From Nocardioides sp. Root682 (lineage in GTDB: Bacteria; Actinomycetota; Actinomycetes; Propionibacteriales; Nocardioidaceae): a stretch of 64,000 nt of DNA. Where the stretch lies: NCBI RefSeq assembly GCF_001427795.1, contig NZ_LMHJ01000001.1, forward strand, positions 1,398,356-1,462,355, in the 5' to 3' direction. Below the pieces are notes generated by a model, which had not been told where the DNA came from, searched no databases, and saw nothing but the letters and a program-made list of their open reading frames with translations. Position numbers and translations under genes: made by a program. This document shows, piece after piece, positions 8,581 through 17,752 of the stretch (position 1 is the stretch's first letter; every line of letters starts with the position of its first letter).

Positions 8581-8689
8581 ATCCAAGGTCCTTCCCGCGG
8601 GCCAACCGGTGGGTGAGGATGCACCGGAGCACCACACACGTACATCCCCTGCCCAGCCTCAGCGGCGGGCGTCGATCTGGAGGACATTT

Positions 8690-9772
8690 GTGAAGACCTG
8701 GAAGAGGACGTCGGCGGCCGCAGCCGTGGCACTCATGGCGAGCGCGGCCCTGGCCGCATGTGGCGATGCACCCGACGAGAAGGCCGACGAGAAGAGCGAC
8801 TTCCTCCCCTGCATCCTCTCGGACGCGGGCGGGTTCAACGACAAGTCGTTCAACCAGCTCAGCTACGAAGGCGTGAAGGACGCGGCCAAGGAGCTCAACA
8901 GCGACTACAAGGAGTTCGAGTCCAAGAACGAGAACGACTACGCCGGTGCTCTCGACGGCTTCGTCACCGCTGGCTGCGACGCCATCGTGACGGTCGGCTT
9001 CGCCCTGTCCGCTGCCACTGTCGAGTCCGCGAAGGCCAACCCGGACATCGAGTACATCCTCATCGACGACGCGGCCGACAACGACTTCAACGGCACGAAG
9101 GACGCCGACAACATCAAGCCGATCCTGTACGACACGGCACAGGCGGCGTTCCTCGCCGGCTACGCGGCCGCTGACTACACCAAGACCGGCGTCGTCGGCA
9201 CGTACGGTGGCCAGCCGTTCCCGACCGTGACGATCTTCATGGACGGCTTCAAGCAGGGCGTGGAGTACTACGCCAAGGAGAAGGGCAAGGACGTCAAGCT
9301 CGTCGGCTGGGAGGGCGGCGACAAGGGCGTCTTCACCGGTGGCTTCGACGCCAACGAGAAGGCGACCAACACCGCCAAGCAGATCCTCGACCAGAACGCC
9401 GACATCATCCTGCCGGTGGGTGGCCCGATCTACCAGGGTGCGCTGACCGCCATCGCCGACTCGGGCAAGGACATCGCCCTCGTCGGCGTGGACGCCGACT
9501 TCTTCGAGACCGACCCGAAGACGCAGGACGTCATCTTCACCTCGATCCTCAAGAACATGAAGACGTCCACGATCGAGGCCGTCGTCGCCGCCGGCAACGA
9601 CAAGTTCGACGCCAACGCCTACGTCGGCACGCTCGAGAACGACGGAGTCGGCATCGCGCCGTTCCACAACTTCGAGAGCAAGATCTCCGACACCCTCCAG
9701 GGTGAGCTCGACACGGTGAAGGCCGGCATCATCGACGGGTCGATCCCGGTGACGTCGTACCTCAACAAGTAA
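8690..9772 (+). CDS. BmpA-family nucleoside-binding lipoprotein of an ABC importer
   Basis: A 360-residue substrate-binding lipoprotein of the basic membrane protein (BMP/Med) family, which binds purine or pyrimidine nucleosides outside the membrane. The signal peptide runs VKTWKRTSAAAAVALMASAALAAC, with lipobox LAAC and lipidation at residue 25. The mature domain opens with the family stretch LSDAGGFNDKSFNQLSYEG. The GTG start is supported by GGAGG 6 bp upstream; an earlier in-frame start would place extra residues before the signal peptide. It is followed by a hairpin and then the ATPase and two permeases. Confidence 0.9.
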   Translation: MKTWKRTSAAAAVALMASAALAACGDAPDEKADEKSDFLPCILSDAGGFNDKSFNQLSYEGVKDAAKELNSDYKEFESKNENDYAGALDGFVTAGCDAIVTVGFALSAATVESAKANPDIEYILIDDAADNDFNGTKDADNIKPILYDTAQAAFLAGYAAADYTKTGVVGTYGGQPFPTVTIFMDGFKQGVEYYAKEKGKDVKLVGWEGGDKGVFTGGFDANEKATNTAKQILDQNADIILPVGGPIYQGALTAIADSGKDIALVGVDADFFETDPKTQDVIFTSILKNMKTSTIEAVVAAGNDKFDANAYVGTLENDGVGIAPFHNFESKISDTLQGELDTVKAGIIDGSIPVTSYLNK

Positions 9773-9801
9773 CCCCGAGCAGCACCGCACGACAGGCTCC
9801 A

Positions 9802-9831
9802 GGGGAGGTCGGCCACAGGGCCGGCCTCCCC
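9802..9831 (+). terminator. hairpin between the binding protein and ABC ATPase genes
   Basis: A 13-bp stem with one G-U pair and an ACAG loop (arms 9802-9814 and 9819-9831), followed by a T-containing tract. It lies 30 bp after the lipoprotein stop. It probably gives partial termination or 3' end protection, so that the binding protein is made in excess over the transporter core. Confidence 0.6.
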
Positions 9832-9919
9832 CGGTCTGTTCTTCACCACCACCGTCTTCACCGCCAGATTCATGGCGAGTTCACTGGTATCTGTCCATCC
9901 GCTCGGCAAGGATCCCGTC

Positions 9920-11434
9920 ATGACGCTTGAACTGCGGGGCATCACGAAGCGATTCGGCCCCCTGGTCGCCAACGACCGGATCTCGCTCACCGTCGAGGAA
10001 GGTGAGATCCACGCGCTCCTCGGCGAGAACGGCGCGGGCAAGTCCACCTTGATGAACGTGCTCTACGGCCTCTACCAGGCCGACGAGGGCGAGATCGTCC
10101 TCGACGGCGTGCCGATGACGTTCGCCGGTCCCGGGGACGCGATGGCCGCCGGCATCGGCATGGTCCACCAGCACTTCATGCTGATCCCCGTCTTCACGGT
10201 CGCCGAGAACGTCATGCTCGGCAACGAGTCCACCGGGTTCGCCGGAAAGCTCGACATCGACGCCGCCCGTGAGCGGGTCCGCGAGATCTCGGCCCGGTTC
10301 GGCTTCGACGTCGACCCCGATGCGCTCATCGAGACGCTGCCCGTCGGCGTCCAGCAGCGGGTCGAGATCATCAAGGCCCTCTCCCGCGACGCGCGGGTCC
10401 TCGTCTTCGACGAGCCGACCGCCGTCCTCACCCCGCAGGAGACCGATGAGCTGATGGCGATCATGCGCCAGCTCAAGGAGTCCGGCACCTCCATCGTCTT
10501 CATCAGCCACAAGCTCCGCGAGGTCCGCGCGATCGCCGACCGGATCACGGTCATCCGGCGGGGCGCGGTCGTCGGCGAGTCCAGTCCCACCGCGACCAAT
10601 GCGGAGCTTGCTGCCCTCATGGTCGGGCGCCCGGTCGAGCTCACGGTCCACAAGGACCCCGCGAAGCCCGGGGCCGACGCTCTGGTCGTCCGCGACCTCC
10701 AGGTCACCGACGCCACCGGACACGTCCACCTCGACAGCATCAGCTTCTCCATCGCGACCGGCGAGGTCCTCGGCGTCGCCGGGGTCCAGGGCAACGGCCA
10801 GACCGAGCTGACCGAGGCGCTGCTCGGCCTGCAGGCGCACGTCAAGGGATCCATCGAGCTCGACGGCCACCAGCTGGTCGGGCGATCGGTCCGCAAGGTG
10901 CTCGACGCCGGCGTCGGCTTCATCCCCGAGGACCGCCAGGCCGACGGCCTGGTCGAGGACTTCACCCTCGCCGAGAACCTGATGCTCAACCGCAGCCACG
11001 GCAAGCCGTTCGTCCGCTTCGGCACGATCCGCCGCAAGATGCTGGAGACGTTCGCGAGCGAGAAGCTCGTCGAGTACGACGTCCGCGCCCGTGGCATCGA
11101 GTCGACCGCCGGTCAGCTCTCCGGAGGCAACCAGCAGAAGGTCGTCGTGGCCCGCGAGCTGTCGCGCGACCTGCGTCTGCTCGTCGCCGCGCAACCGACC
11201 CGCGGCGTGGACGTCGGGTCCATCGAGTTCATCCACAAGCAGGTGGTCGCGACCCGCGACTCCGGCGTCCCCGTGCTGCTGGTCTCCACCGAGCTGGACG
11301 AGATCGCCGCCCTGTCCGACCGGATCATGGTCCTGTACCGCGGAAAGGTCATCGGCATCGTGCCCGCAGACACCCCCAGGGAGACCCTCGGCCTGATGAT
11401 GGCCGGCGAGCGACCCGAAGGGGTCGTGGCATGA
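9920..11434 (+). CDS. nucleoside ABC importer, double ATPase subunit
   Basis: A 504-residue ATPase with two tandem ABC domains, as in simple-sugar and nucleoside importers (YufO/NupO type). Domain 1 (about 1-235) has Walker A GENGAGKS and a degenerate signature LPVGVQQRVEI. Domain 2 (about 250-500) has the canonical LSGGNQQKVV and a P-loop region altered to GVQGNGQ, as is common in this family. ATG 9920 is chosen for AAGGA 7 bp upstream and the family-like start MTLELRGITKRFGP; an in-frame ATG at 9872 would add 16 residues. The stop overlaps the next start by 4 bp (ATGA). Confidence 0.92.
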   Translation: MTLELRGITKRFGPLVANDRISLTVEEGEIHALLGENGAGKSTLMNVLYGLYQADEGEIVLDGVPMTFAGPGDAMAAGIGMVHQHFMLIPVFTVAENVMLGNESTGFAGKLDIDAARERVREISARFGFDVDPDALIETLPVGVQQRVEIIKALSRDARVLVFDEPTAVLTPQETDELMAIMRQLKESGTSIVFISHKLREVRAIADRITVIRRGAVVGESSPTATNAELAALMVGRPVELTVHKDPAKPGADALVVRDLQVTDATGHVHLDSISFSIATGEVLGVAGVQGNGQTELTEALLGLQAHVKGSIELDGHQLVGRSVRKVLDAGVGFIPEDRQADGLVEDFTLAENLMLNRSHGKPFVRFGTIRRKMLETFASEKLVEYDVRARGIESTAGQLSGGNQQKVVVARELSRDLRLLVAAQPTRGVDVGSIEFIHKQVVATRDSGVPVLLVSTELDEIAALSDRIMVLYRGKVIGIVPADTPRETLGLMMAGERPEGVVA

Positions 11435-12726
11435 GGCGCGGGAAGAAGGGCGTGCCGGAGCAGCCGGAGACCCCCGAGAGCACGCCCGAGACCCCCGAGG
11501 CTCCGGAAGTCCCCGAACCCACGGCAGCCGACGACGTCGTACCGGAGAAGGAAGAAGGGTCCCCCAGCCAGTGGCAGGGCGTCCTGCGCGAGATCGCGAT
11601 GGGCCACGCGCTGGTCTCGGTGCTGTCGGTCTTCCTCGCCGTGGTGGTCGGATCACTGATGATCCTGTTGACCGACGAGGACGTGCGCACCGCCGCCAGC
11701 TACATCGGTGCCCGACCCGGTGACTTCTTCACCGCCGTGCAGGAGGCCATCTCCGGCGCCTACGGCGCGCTGTTCCGCGGCGCGATCTACAACTCCGACG
11801 CGGAGCTGTTCGAGACGAAGATCCGGCCGATCACCGAGACCCTGAAGTACTCCGGTCCGCTGATCCTCGCCGGACTCGGCGTCGGCCTCGCGTTCCGCGC
11901 CGGGCTGTTCAACATCGGCGGCCGCGGCCAGATGCTTCTCGCCGGTGCCGCCGCTGGCTGGGTCGCCGTGAGCGTCGACCTGCCGATCGCGCTGCACCTG
12001 CCGCTGGCCGTCCTCGCTGGAGCCCTGGCCGGCGCGCTGTGGGCCGGCATCGCCGGCGTCCTCAAGGCCAAGAGCGGTGCCCACGAGGTGATCGTCACGA
12101 TCATGCTCAACTACGTCGGCTACTACCTCGTCTTCTACGCGCTCTCCCAGCAGAGCTGGCTCCAGGCGCCCGGTTCGGGCAACCCGAAGTCCGAGGCCAT
12201 GCCGGAGTCGGCGATCCTGCCCAAGCTCCTCGGCGACAAGTTCAACCTCCACCTCGGCTTCGTCATGGCGCTGGTGGCCGTGGTCTTCGTGTGGTGGCTG
12301 CTCAACAAGTCGGCGATGGGCTTCCGGTTCCGGGCCGTCGGCGAGAACCCCGACGCGGCCCGTGCCTCGGGCATCAACGTCGGGCGCACCTACACCACCG
12401 TGATGCTGATCGCAGGCGCCCTCGTCGGACTGGCCGGCGTCAACCAGGTCCTCGGCACCGCCACCAGCGGCGTGACGGTCGACCTCGACGCCGGCATCGG
12501 CTTCGACGCCATCACCGTCGCCCTGCTCGGCCGGTCCCGACCACTCGGCATCCTCGCCGCCGGCATCCTGTTCGGCGCACTGAAGGCCGGCGGCTTCGCC
12601 ATGTCGGCCTCCGAGGGCATCCCGATCGAGATCGTGCTCGTCGTCCAGTCCCTGATCGTCCTCTTCATCGCCGCCCCGCCACTGGTGCGAGCGCTGTTCC
12701 GGCTGCCGAAGGAGGCGACCGCATGA
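11431..12726 (+). CDS. nucleoside ABC importer permease 1
   Basis: A 431-residue integral membrane permease of the BPD_transp_2 class (YufP/NupP-like). The N-terminal 50 residues are Pro/Glu-rich and cytoplasmic. Multiple hydrophobic segments follow, with the conserved GLFNIGGRGQML and GINVGRTYT stretches of this permease family. It is coupled by ATGA overlaps to the ATPase before it and the second permease after it, and should pair with that permease to form the translocation path for nucleosides. Confidence 0.9.
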   Translation: MRRGKKGVPEQPETPESTPETPEAPEVPEPTAADDVVPEKEEGSPSQWQGVLREIAMGHALVSVLSVFLAVVVGSLMILLTDEDVRTAASYIGARPGDFFTAVQEAISGAYGALFRGAIYNSDAELFETKIRPITETLKYSGPLILAGLGVGLAFRAGLFNIGGRGQMLLAGAAAGWVAVSVDLPIALHLPLAVLAGALAGALWAGIAGVLKAKSGAHEVIVTIMLNYVGYYLVFYALSQQSWLQAPGSGNPKSEAMPESAILPKLLGDKFNLHLGFVMALVAVVFVWWLLNKSAMGFRFRAVGENPDAARASGINVGRTYTTVMLIAGALVGLAGVNQVLGTATSGVTVDLDAGIGFDAITVALLGRSRPLGILAAGILFGALKAGGFAMSASEGIPIEIVLVVQSLIVLFIAAPPLVRALFRLPKEATA

Positions 12727-14009
12727 GCACCCCGGTCAAGGTTCCCGTGCCGATCGACGACGACATCCCCGTCACTGGGATGCGGGGCGCGCTCAAGGCC
12801 CCGATCGTCCTCGGCGTCGTCACGATGCTGGTGTCGCTCCTCGTCGCGCTCAAGTCCCGCCAGGGCGACACGACGTTCCGTCTCGCCACCGACACCGACC
12901 TGTTCGAGCTGCCCGAGATCACCGTCCCCTCGACGCCCTCGGTCACCACGATCGTCATCCTGCTCGCCCTGTGCACCGTGGCCTCCGCGTTCCTGGTGAG
13001 CCGCGGTCGTCGTACTCCCCTGTGGCTGGTGGCGCTGTTCTCGGTGCTCGCCATGACCGGCTTCCTCTGCTGGGCCGCGGCGGGTGCCGCCGTTCCCGTG
13101 ATCGGCCTCCTCGGTGGCTCCATCGCGCTCGCCGTGCCCCTCGTGTTCGGGGCGCTCGGCGGCGTCCTCGGCGAACGGGCCGGCGTCGTCAACATCGCCA
13201 TCGACGGCCAGCTGCTGTTCGGCGCGTTCGCGGCGGCGATGTTCGGCACGATCGTCGGCTCTCCGTGGGGCGGACTGGCGGCCGCGATGTGCGCCGGAGC
13301 CCTCGTCGCGCTGGTGCTGAGCTTCTTCGCCATCACCTACTTCGTCGACCAGGTGATCGTCGGCGTGGTGCTCAACGTGCTGGTGATCGGGCTGACGAGC
13401 TTCCTGTTCGGCCAGATCCTTGCCGAGAACCCGGAGGGCCTGAACAGCCCGCCGCATTTCGAGCGCATCCCGATCCCGCTGCTCGGCGAGGTTCCCGTCA
13501 TCGGGCCGGTGCTGTTCCGCCAGACGATCCTCGTCTACCTCATGTACTTCGCGGTCTTCGCAGTCGCCTGGGCGCTGTACCGCACCCGCTGGGGCCTTCG
13601 GGTCCGCGCCGTCGGCGAGCACCCGAAGGCGGCCGACACCGTCGGCATCAAGGTCAACCGCACCCGGTACACCACGATGCTGATCGCCGGCCTGGTCGCC
13701 GGAGCCGGTGGCGCGACGTACACGCTGGTCTCGGTCCCCCAGTTCGGGGAGGAGATGACCGACGGTGCCGGATACATCGCGCTCGCCGCGGTGATCTTCG
13801 GCCGGTGGGACCCGGTGCGGGCCACCCTGGCCGCGCTGCTGTTCGGCTTCGCGACGAACCTGTCGGGCGTGCTGTCGGTGATCGGGTCGCCGGTGCCCAG
13901 CCAGTTCATGCTGATGCTGCCGTACGTCGTCACGATCATCGCCGTCGCCGGCCTGGTCGGACACTCGCGCGCGCCCGCCGCGGACGGGATCGCGTACCGG
14001 AAAGGCTGA
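12723..14009 (+). CDS. nucleoside ABC importer permease 2
   Basis: A 428-residue second permease of the importer (YufQ/NupQ-like). It carries the family stretch GERAGVVNIAIDGQLLFGAF and a later GLRVRAVGEHPKAADTVGIKVN loop, with about ten hydrophobic segments. The start is in the ATGA overlap with permease 1. An N-terminal extension with two hydrophobic segments precedes the conserved core. The gene ends against REP-like copy C and the convergent amidohydrolase gene. Confidence 0.9.
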   Translation: MSTPVKVPVPIDDDIPVTGMRGALKAPIVLGVVTMLVSLLVALKSRQGDTTFRLATDTDLFELPEITVPSTPSVTTIVILLALCTVASAFLVSRGRRTPLWLVALFSVLAMTGFLCWAAAGAAVPVIGLLGGSIALAVPLVFGALGGVLGERAGVVNIAIDGQLLFGAFAAAMFGTIVGSPWGGLAAAMCAGALVALVLSFFAITYFVDQVIVGVVLNVLVIGLTSFLFGQILAENPEGLNSPPHFERIPIPLLGEVPVIGPVLFRQTILVYLMYFAVFAVAWALYRTRWGLRVRAVGEHPKAADTVGIKVNRTRYTTMLIAGLVAGAGGATYTLVSVPQFGEEMTDGAGYIALAAVIFGRWDPVRATLAALLFGFATNLSGVLSVIGSPVPSQFMLMLPYVVTIIAVAGLVGHSRAPAADGIAYRKG

Positions 14010-14010
14010 C

Positions 14011-14056
14011 CCGTCTCGATACGCGGCTCGCTAGCGCTCGCCGCTACTCGACGACC
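14011..14056. repeat. REP-like palindrome, copy C, overlapping the amidohydrolase 3' end
   Basis: Nested dyad: GTC/GAC, CGA/TCG, GCGG/CCGC around a perfect CGCTAGCG centre. It sits between convergent genes and supplies the last eight sense codons and the TAG stop of the M20 gene. It has the same design as copies A and B. Confidence 0.6.
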
Positions 14057-15242
14057 TTGTGCCGAGCGCGTTGAGGGCCACGCCGGCCATCATCCGCGCA
14101 CCGAAACCGACCGCCTGCTCGTCCACCAGGAAGTCGCCCTGGTGGAGGTCGTAGCGCGCGCCACCCGGCGTACGCGTGCCGAGGCGGAACATCGCGCCCG
14201 GGACCTGCTCGAGGTACCACCCGAAGTCCTCGCCGCCGAGGCTCTGCTCGACCTCCTTGCGGTGGTGGAGACCGAGGAGCTCGTCAGCGACCGACGCGAT
14301 CATCGCGACGCTGAGCCGGTCGTTGACCACGGGCGGGACACCCTGAAGGTAGTCGACGGTGGCGGTGACGCCGTAGGGGCGCACGATGTCGATGACCGCC
14401 TCGCGGACCACCGCCTCGCACGAGGCCCAGGCCTCCGCCTCGAGGATCCGGACGGTGCCGCTCGCCATGCCGTGGTCAGGGATGACGTTGGGTGCCGACC
14501 CGGCCCGGAGCACGCCCCAGACGACGCTGACGCCGGCCCGGGGATCCATCCGGCGGCTCAGCACCGCGGGGAGCTCGCTGGCGACCTTGGCCAGCGCGAA
14601 GGTCAGGTCCCCGGTCAGGTGGGGCCGCGAGGTGTGGCCGCCGTTGCCCTCGAGGCGTACCTCGATCCGGTCGGCCGCGCTGGTGATCGGGCCCGTCCGC
14701 AGGCCGATCGCGCCGACATCGACCGAGGGGTCGCAGTGCAGGGCGAAGATCCGGTCGACGTCGTCGAGAGCGCCGTGGTTGATGAGGTGCTTGGCGCCGC
14801 CGGGCATGACCTCCTCGGCGGGCTGGAACAGCAGCCGCACTCCACCCCGCAGGAGGCCCTGCTGGTGCACCTCGCCGAGGGCGTGGGCGGCGCCCACGAG
14901 CGCTGCGGTGTGGACGTCGTGGCCGCACGAGTGGGCCACGCCGACGTTCTCGCTGCGCCACGCGTCGGTGGTCAGGTCGTCGACGGGCAGGGCGTCGAGA
15001 TCGGCACGCAGGGCGACCCGCGGGCCGCTGGGGCCGATGTCGGCGAGGATGCCGCTGCGGGGCATCCGGGTGACCTGCCAGCCCGCACGGTCGAGGTGCT
15101 CGCCCACGACGTCCATCGTGCGCTGCTCGTGCCACGAGAGCTCCGGGTGCCGGTGGAGGTCGCGCCGCAGCTCGACCAGCTCGCCGTCGTACTTCTCGAC
15201 GACGGAGGCGGCGAGCGCCAACAGGTCGGAGGTGTCCACCAT
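14031..15242 (-). CDS. M20 family amidohydrolase (AmiA/hippurate hydrolase type)
   Basis: A 403-residue metal-dependent N-acyl-amino-acid amidohydrolase. Metal-site motifs are SCGHDVHTAAL at 105-115 (C106, H108 and the following His) and QPAEEVMPGGAKHL near 142-155; a conserved HC pair (ALHCDPSVDVG) follows. The dimerisation domain is complete and the length is normal. Relatives (AmiA, AmiB) lie near deoA/add/cdd in mycobacteria, so the neighbourhood is conserved. The final residues (TRSSSSGER) come from the REP-like element at 14011-14056 and are likely dispensable. The substrate is not evident. Confidence 0.88.
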   Translation of the reverse strand: MVDTSDLLALAASVVEKYDGELVELRRDLHRHPELSWHEQRTMDVVGEHLDRAGWQVTRMPRSGILADIGPSGPRVALRADLDALPVDDLTTDAWRSENVGVAHSCGHDVHTAALVGAAHALGEVHQQGLLRGGVRLLFQPAEEVMPGGAKHLINHGALDDVDRIFALHCDPSVDVGAIGLRTGPITSAADRIEVRLEGNGGHTSRPHLTGDLTFALAKVASELPAVLSRRMDPRAGVSVVWGVLRAGSAPNVIPDHGMASGTVRILEAEAWASCEAVVREAVIDIVRPYGVTATVDYLQGVPPVVNDRLSVAMIASVADELLGLHHRKEVEQSLGGEDFGWYLEQVPGAMFRLGTRTPGGARYDLHQGDFLVDEQAVGFGARMMAGVALNALGTRSSSSGER

Positions 15243-15263
15243 CAGACCAGCCTATGCCGTCGT

Positions 15264-16241
15264 TCAGCTCGGGGAGGTCACTCTGTCCACGAACTCGACC
15301 TTGGTGATGTCTTCGCCGATGCGGCAGCGCCATCTGCTGGTGATCTCGACCCCGCGCTGGCCAGCCGGAGGCAGGAGGTACGCGCCGCGTGAGCCGAGTC
15401 CGCGCCCGCCTCCGCGTCGGTTCGCCACGACGGGCAGCTCGCCCGTCGCGGGCTGTCCGTCCACCCGGACCTCGGAGTTGCCGGCCATCGCGGTCGGCCG
15501 GCAGACCTGCCCGCCCGAGCGGATCTGGTCGGCACGGAGCCAGGTCTGTGCGGTCACGACCACCCACGTTGCATCGGCCGTCCGCTTCGACGCCCAGCCG
15601 AGGCCCTCGACGTACGGGTAGGCCCAGAGGGCGTAGCGACACGTGCGCGAGGAACCTTCGGGCGTGTCCGCACCCTGCTCGCCACAGGACTCCAGGTCGG
15701 TGCGGGTGCTCGCCTCGTAGAGCCCGGCTGCCTCCCCCGTCTCCCGATGACCGGCCGCGTCGACGCTCTGCTGCACGCCGTCAAACCCGATCTCCAGCGC
15801 CGGCTCGGCATCCGGCGCCTTCGCCACTTCGAGGTACGACGCCTCGGGGACGTCGCTGAAGGGAACCGGATAGGACTGGTCGGCGAGCACCACCGCCAGC
15901 GTGGTCAGGTCGGCAGGGTCGAGGTCCGGATCCTGGGGCGCGTCCGCGGGCGTTCCCTCGAGGTCGGCGTAGTCGACCTGCACGGGCAGGAACGCCCGGT
16001 CGTCCGCCGCCTCCAGTGGCTGACCGCCGACCACCTCGTCGCCGGGGATCCTGCTGACGGGCTTGCCGATCGTCACGCTCACCTTGCCGGTCGGCAGCTG
16101 TGCCCACAACGTCGTCCCCGTCACCTGCGCGGGCCGCGCGTCGGCCAGTCGCCCGCCGTCGTCCTCGCGGGTGCACCCCGCGCCGATCGACGCCAGGACC
16201 GCGACCGCCAGACCGGCGGCGGCCGCCCCTCTGCGCCTCAC
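15264..16241 (-). CDS. lipoprotein of unknown function
   Basis: A 325-residue exported lipoprotein that I do not recognise. The start is the GTG in a GTGA overlap with the upstream gene; the frame before it is implausible Arg-rich sequence. It begins VRRRGAAAAGLAVAVLAS and has a lipobox-like IGAGC. The mature part has five or so cysteines (for example in LESCGEQG and SRTCRYAL) and a C-terminal SRWRCRIGED. It is translationally coupled to the preceding long helical protein, so the two probably act together at the cell surface. Confidence 0.6.
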   Translation of the reverse strand: MRRRGAAAAGLAVAVLASIGAGCTREDDGGRLADARPAQVTGTTLWAQLPTGKVSVTIGKPVSRIPGDEVVGGQPLEAADDRAFLPVQVDYADLEGTPADAPQDPDLDPADLTTLAVVLADQSYPVPFSDVPEASYLEVAKAPDAEPALEIGFDGVQQSVDAAGHRETGEAAGLYEASTRTDLESCGEQGADTPEGSSRTCRYALWAYPYVEGLGWASKRTADATWVVVTAQTWLRADQIRSGGQVCRPTAMAGNSEVRVDGQPATGELPVVANRRGGGRGLGSRGAYLLPPAGQRGVEITSRWRCRIGEDITKVEFVDRVTSPS

Positions 16242-17665
16242 AGAAGGGGGGTGACTCGGTCGGGGTCGTTGATGTTCTGGTCCTCGACCTTCTTCTCGAT
16301 GTTGCGGTAGTGCTCGCTGATCCCCTCGTCGGTCCTGCCGATGTCGCGCGCCGCGTCCTCGAGCTTGGTGCCCGCGTCCTCGAGGTCCTTCGACAAGGTC
16401 ATCAGCAGCGTGGAGGTGCGGGTCTGCAGCGCGCTGAACTCGGCCCACGCGCCGGTGGGGGCGAGGCCGATGTCGGTGTCGCGCCGGAAGCCGTCGTCCG
16501 CAGTGACCGTGAGGTAGCCCTCGGCCTGGCGCAGGTCGGCGGCGACCGAGGGAAGCCAGAGCTCGGTGATCTGGGCGATGGTGTCCTTGTTCACCGTGAC
16601 GCCCTGGTGCGTGCTGAGCACCTCTCCGTTGGGTGCGGAGTTCAGCCCCGGCGTCGAGAGCTCGCAGTCGCCACTGTCGGCGAAGGACTTCGCCGACTTC
16701 AGGAAGTCCCTGATCCCGATCTCCTGCACCTGGATCTGGTCGTCCAGGGCGGTCAGGGCGTCCTCGAGCTTGGTGAAGACCTTGTCGGGGTGGTCCGCCC
16801 CGAGCGGCAGGTCCTTGAACGAGGTGTCGGCCTGCTTCGCGCTCTCCACACCAGCACCGATGGCGGCTGCTGCGCTGATCGCCCCGAACAGGACGACCGA
16901 TCCGCCGAGGGTCGGCACGGAGGCGAGGGCGGACCCCAGCGCACCCACGACGGTCAGCGCCAGCACCAGGTCGGTATCGGGTCCGCCGTCAGGCCCTGAG
17001 GACTTCATCGCGTCCCAGGCGTCGTGCTCGAACTTCGAGAGGTCGTCCGCGGCGCGACCCCAGACCTCGCCCTGCGCCCGGCTGGCCACGGCCAGCGCGG
17101 ACACGAGCATGTCCTGGGCCTGGACGGTCGTCGGCAACTGGTTGGCGTAGTAGTCCGCGAAGGCCTTGGCGTACTTCCCGTTGAGCTGACCGGTGCGGGT
17201 CTTGATCCGCTCCAGGTCGCCTGCGAGGCGGGTGTTGACGCTGTCGACGGAGTCGCCCGTGGCCTGCGGGTTGTCCGGGTCGATGCTCAGCTCGCGCGCA
17301 GCCCAGTCGAGCAGGGCCGCCGACGTGTACCGGCTCGGGAGGTTCTGCCACTTGGTGAACAGGCCCTCGATCTTCGGCGGCCACTTGTCGAACGCCGCCT
17401 TCGCCTCGTACACCAGCGTGTCCTTGCTGATGTCCGAGAGCGCGCCGGCCGCGTCGGAGGAGTACTCCCCGGAGTACGTGTTGAACTCGACGGTCGCGAA
17501 GCTCACGACGTACTGGTTCGACGCGTTGATCTCGCGCTTGACCGTGTAGTCGCCGGTCGACTCCCAGTTGCCGTGCATCAGCTCGGCCTTGGTCGCCGCT
17601 GCCGCGATCAGGCTGCTGTAGGACCCGACGGAACTTCCTCCGCCACCACCGTCTGCAATCTGCAC
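16238..17665 (-). CDS. long helical protein with central hydrophobic stretch, unknown function
   Basis: A 475-residue protein, not recognised. It starts at GTG 17665, with GGAG about 6 bp upstream, giving VQIADGGGGGSS. The N-terminal two fifths are predicted mostly helical with conserved-looking Trp/Tyr positions (KWPPKIEGLFTKW, WGRAADDLSKFEHDAW). A central hydrophobic region (about 245-290: LVLALTVVGALGSAL and GGSVVLFGAISAAAAIGAG) could form a membrane hairpin. The C-terminal third is again helical and charged. There is no signal peptide. The architecture resembles WXG-type secreted or pore-forming helical proteins, but no motif proves it. The next gene is a lipoprotein overlapping by 4 bp. 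Confidence 0.55.
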   Translation of the reverse strand: MQIADGGGGGSSVGSYSSLIAAAATKAELMHGNWESTGDYTVKREINASNQYVVSFATVEFNTYSGEYSSDAAGALSDISKDTLVYEAKAAFDKWPPKIEGLFTKWQNLPSRYTSAALLDWAARELSIDPDNPQATGDSVDSVNTRLAGDLERIKTRTGQLNGKYAKAFADYYANQLPTTVQAQDMLVSALAVASRAQGEVWGRAADDLSKFEHDAWDAMKSSGPDGGPDTDLVLALTVVGALGSALASVPTLGGSVVLFGAISAAAAIGAGVESAKQADTSFKDLPLGADHPDKVFTKLEDALTALDDQIQVQEIGIRDFLKSAKSFADSGDCELSTPGLNSAPNGEVLSTHQGVTVNKDTIAQITELWLPSVAADLRQAEGYLTVTADDGFRRDTDIGLAPTGAWAEFSALQTRTSTLLMTLSKDLEDAGTKLEDAARDIGRTDEGISEHYRNIEKKVEDQNINDPDRVTPLL

Positions 17666-17752
17666 GTTCCACTCCCGAGGTCGACGTCGACTTGATGCTG
17701 TAGTTGCCTGGTTGTTGCTTCCCGATCGTGCCCGCGGCAAACCGCTGTCAGG

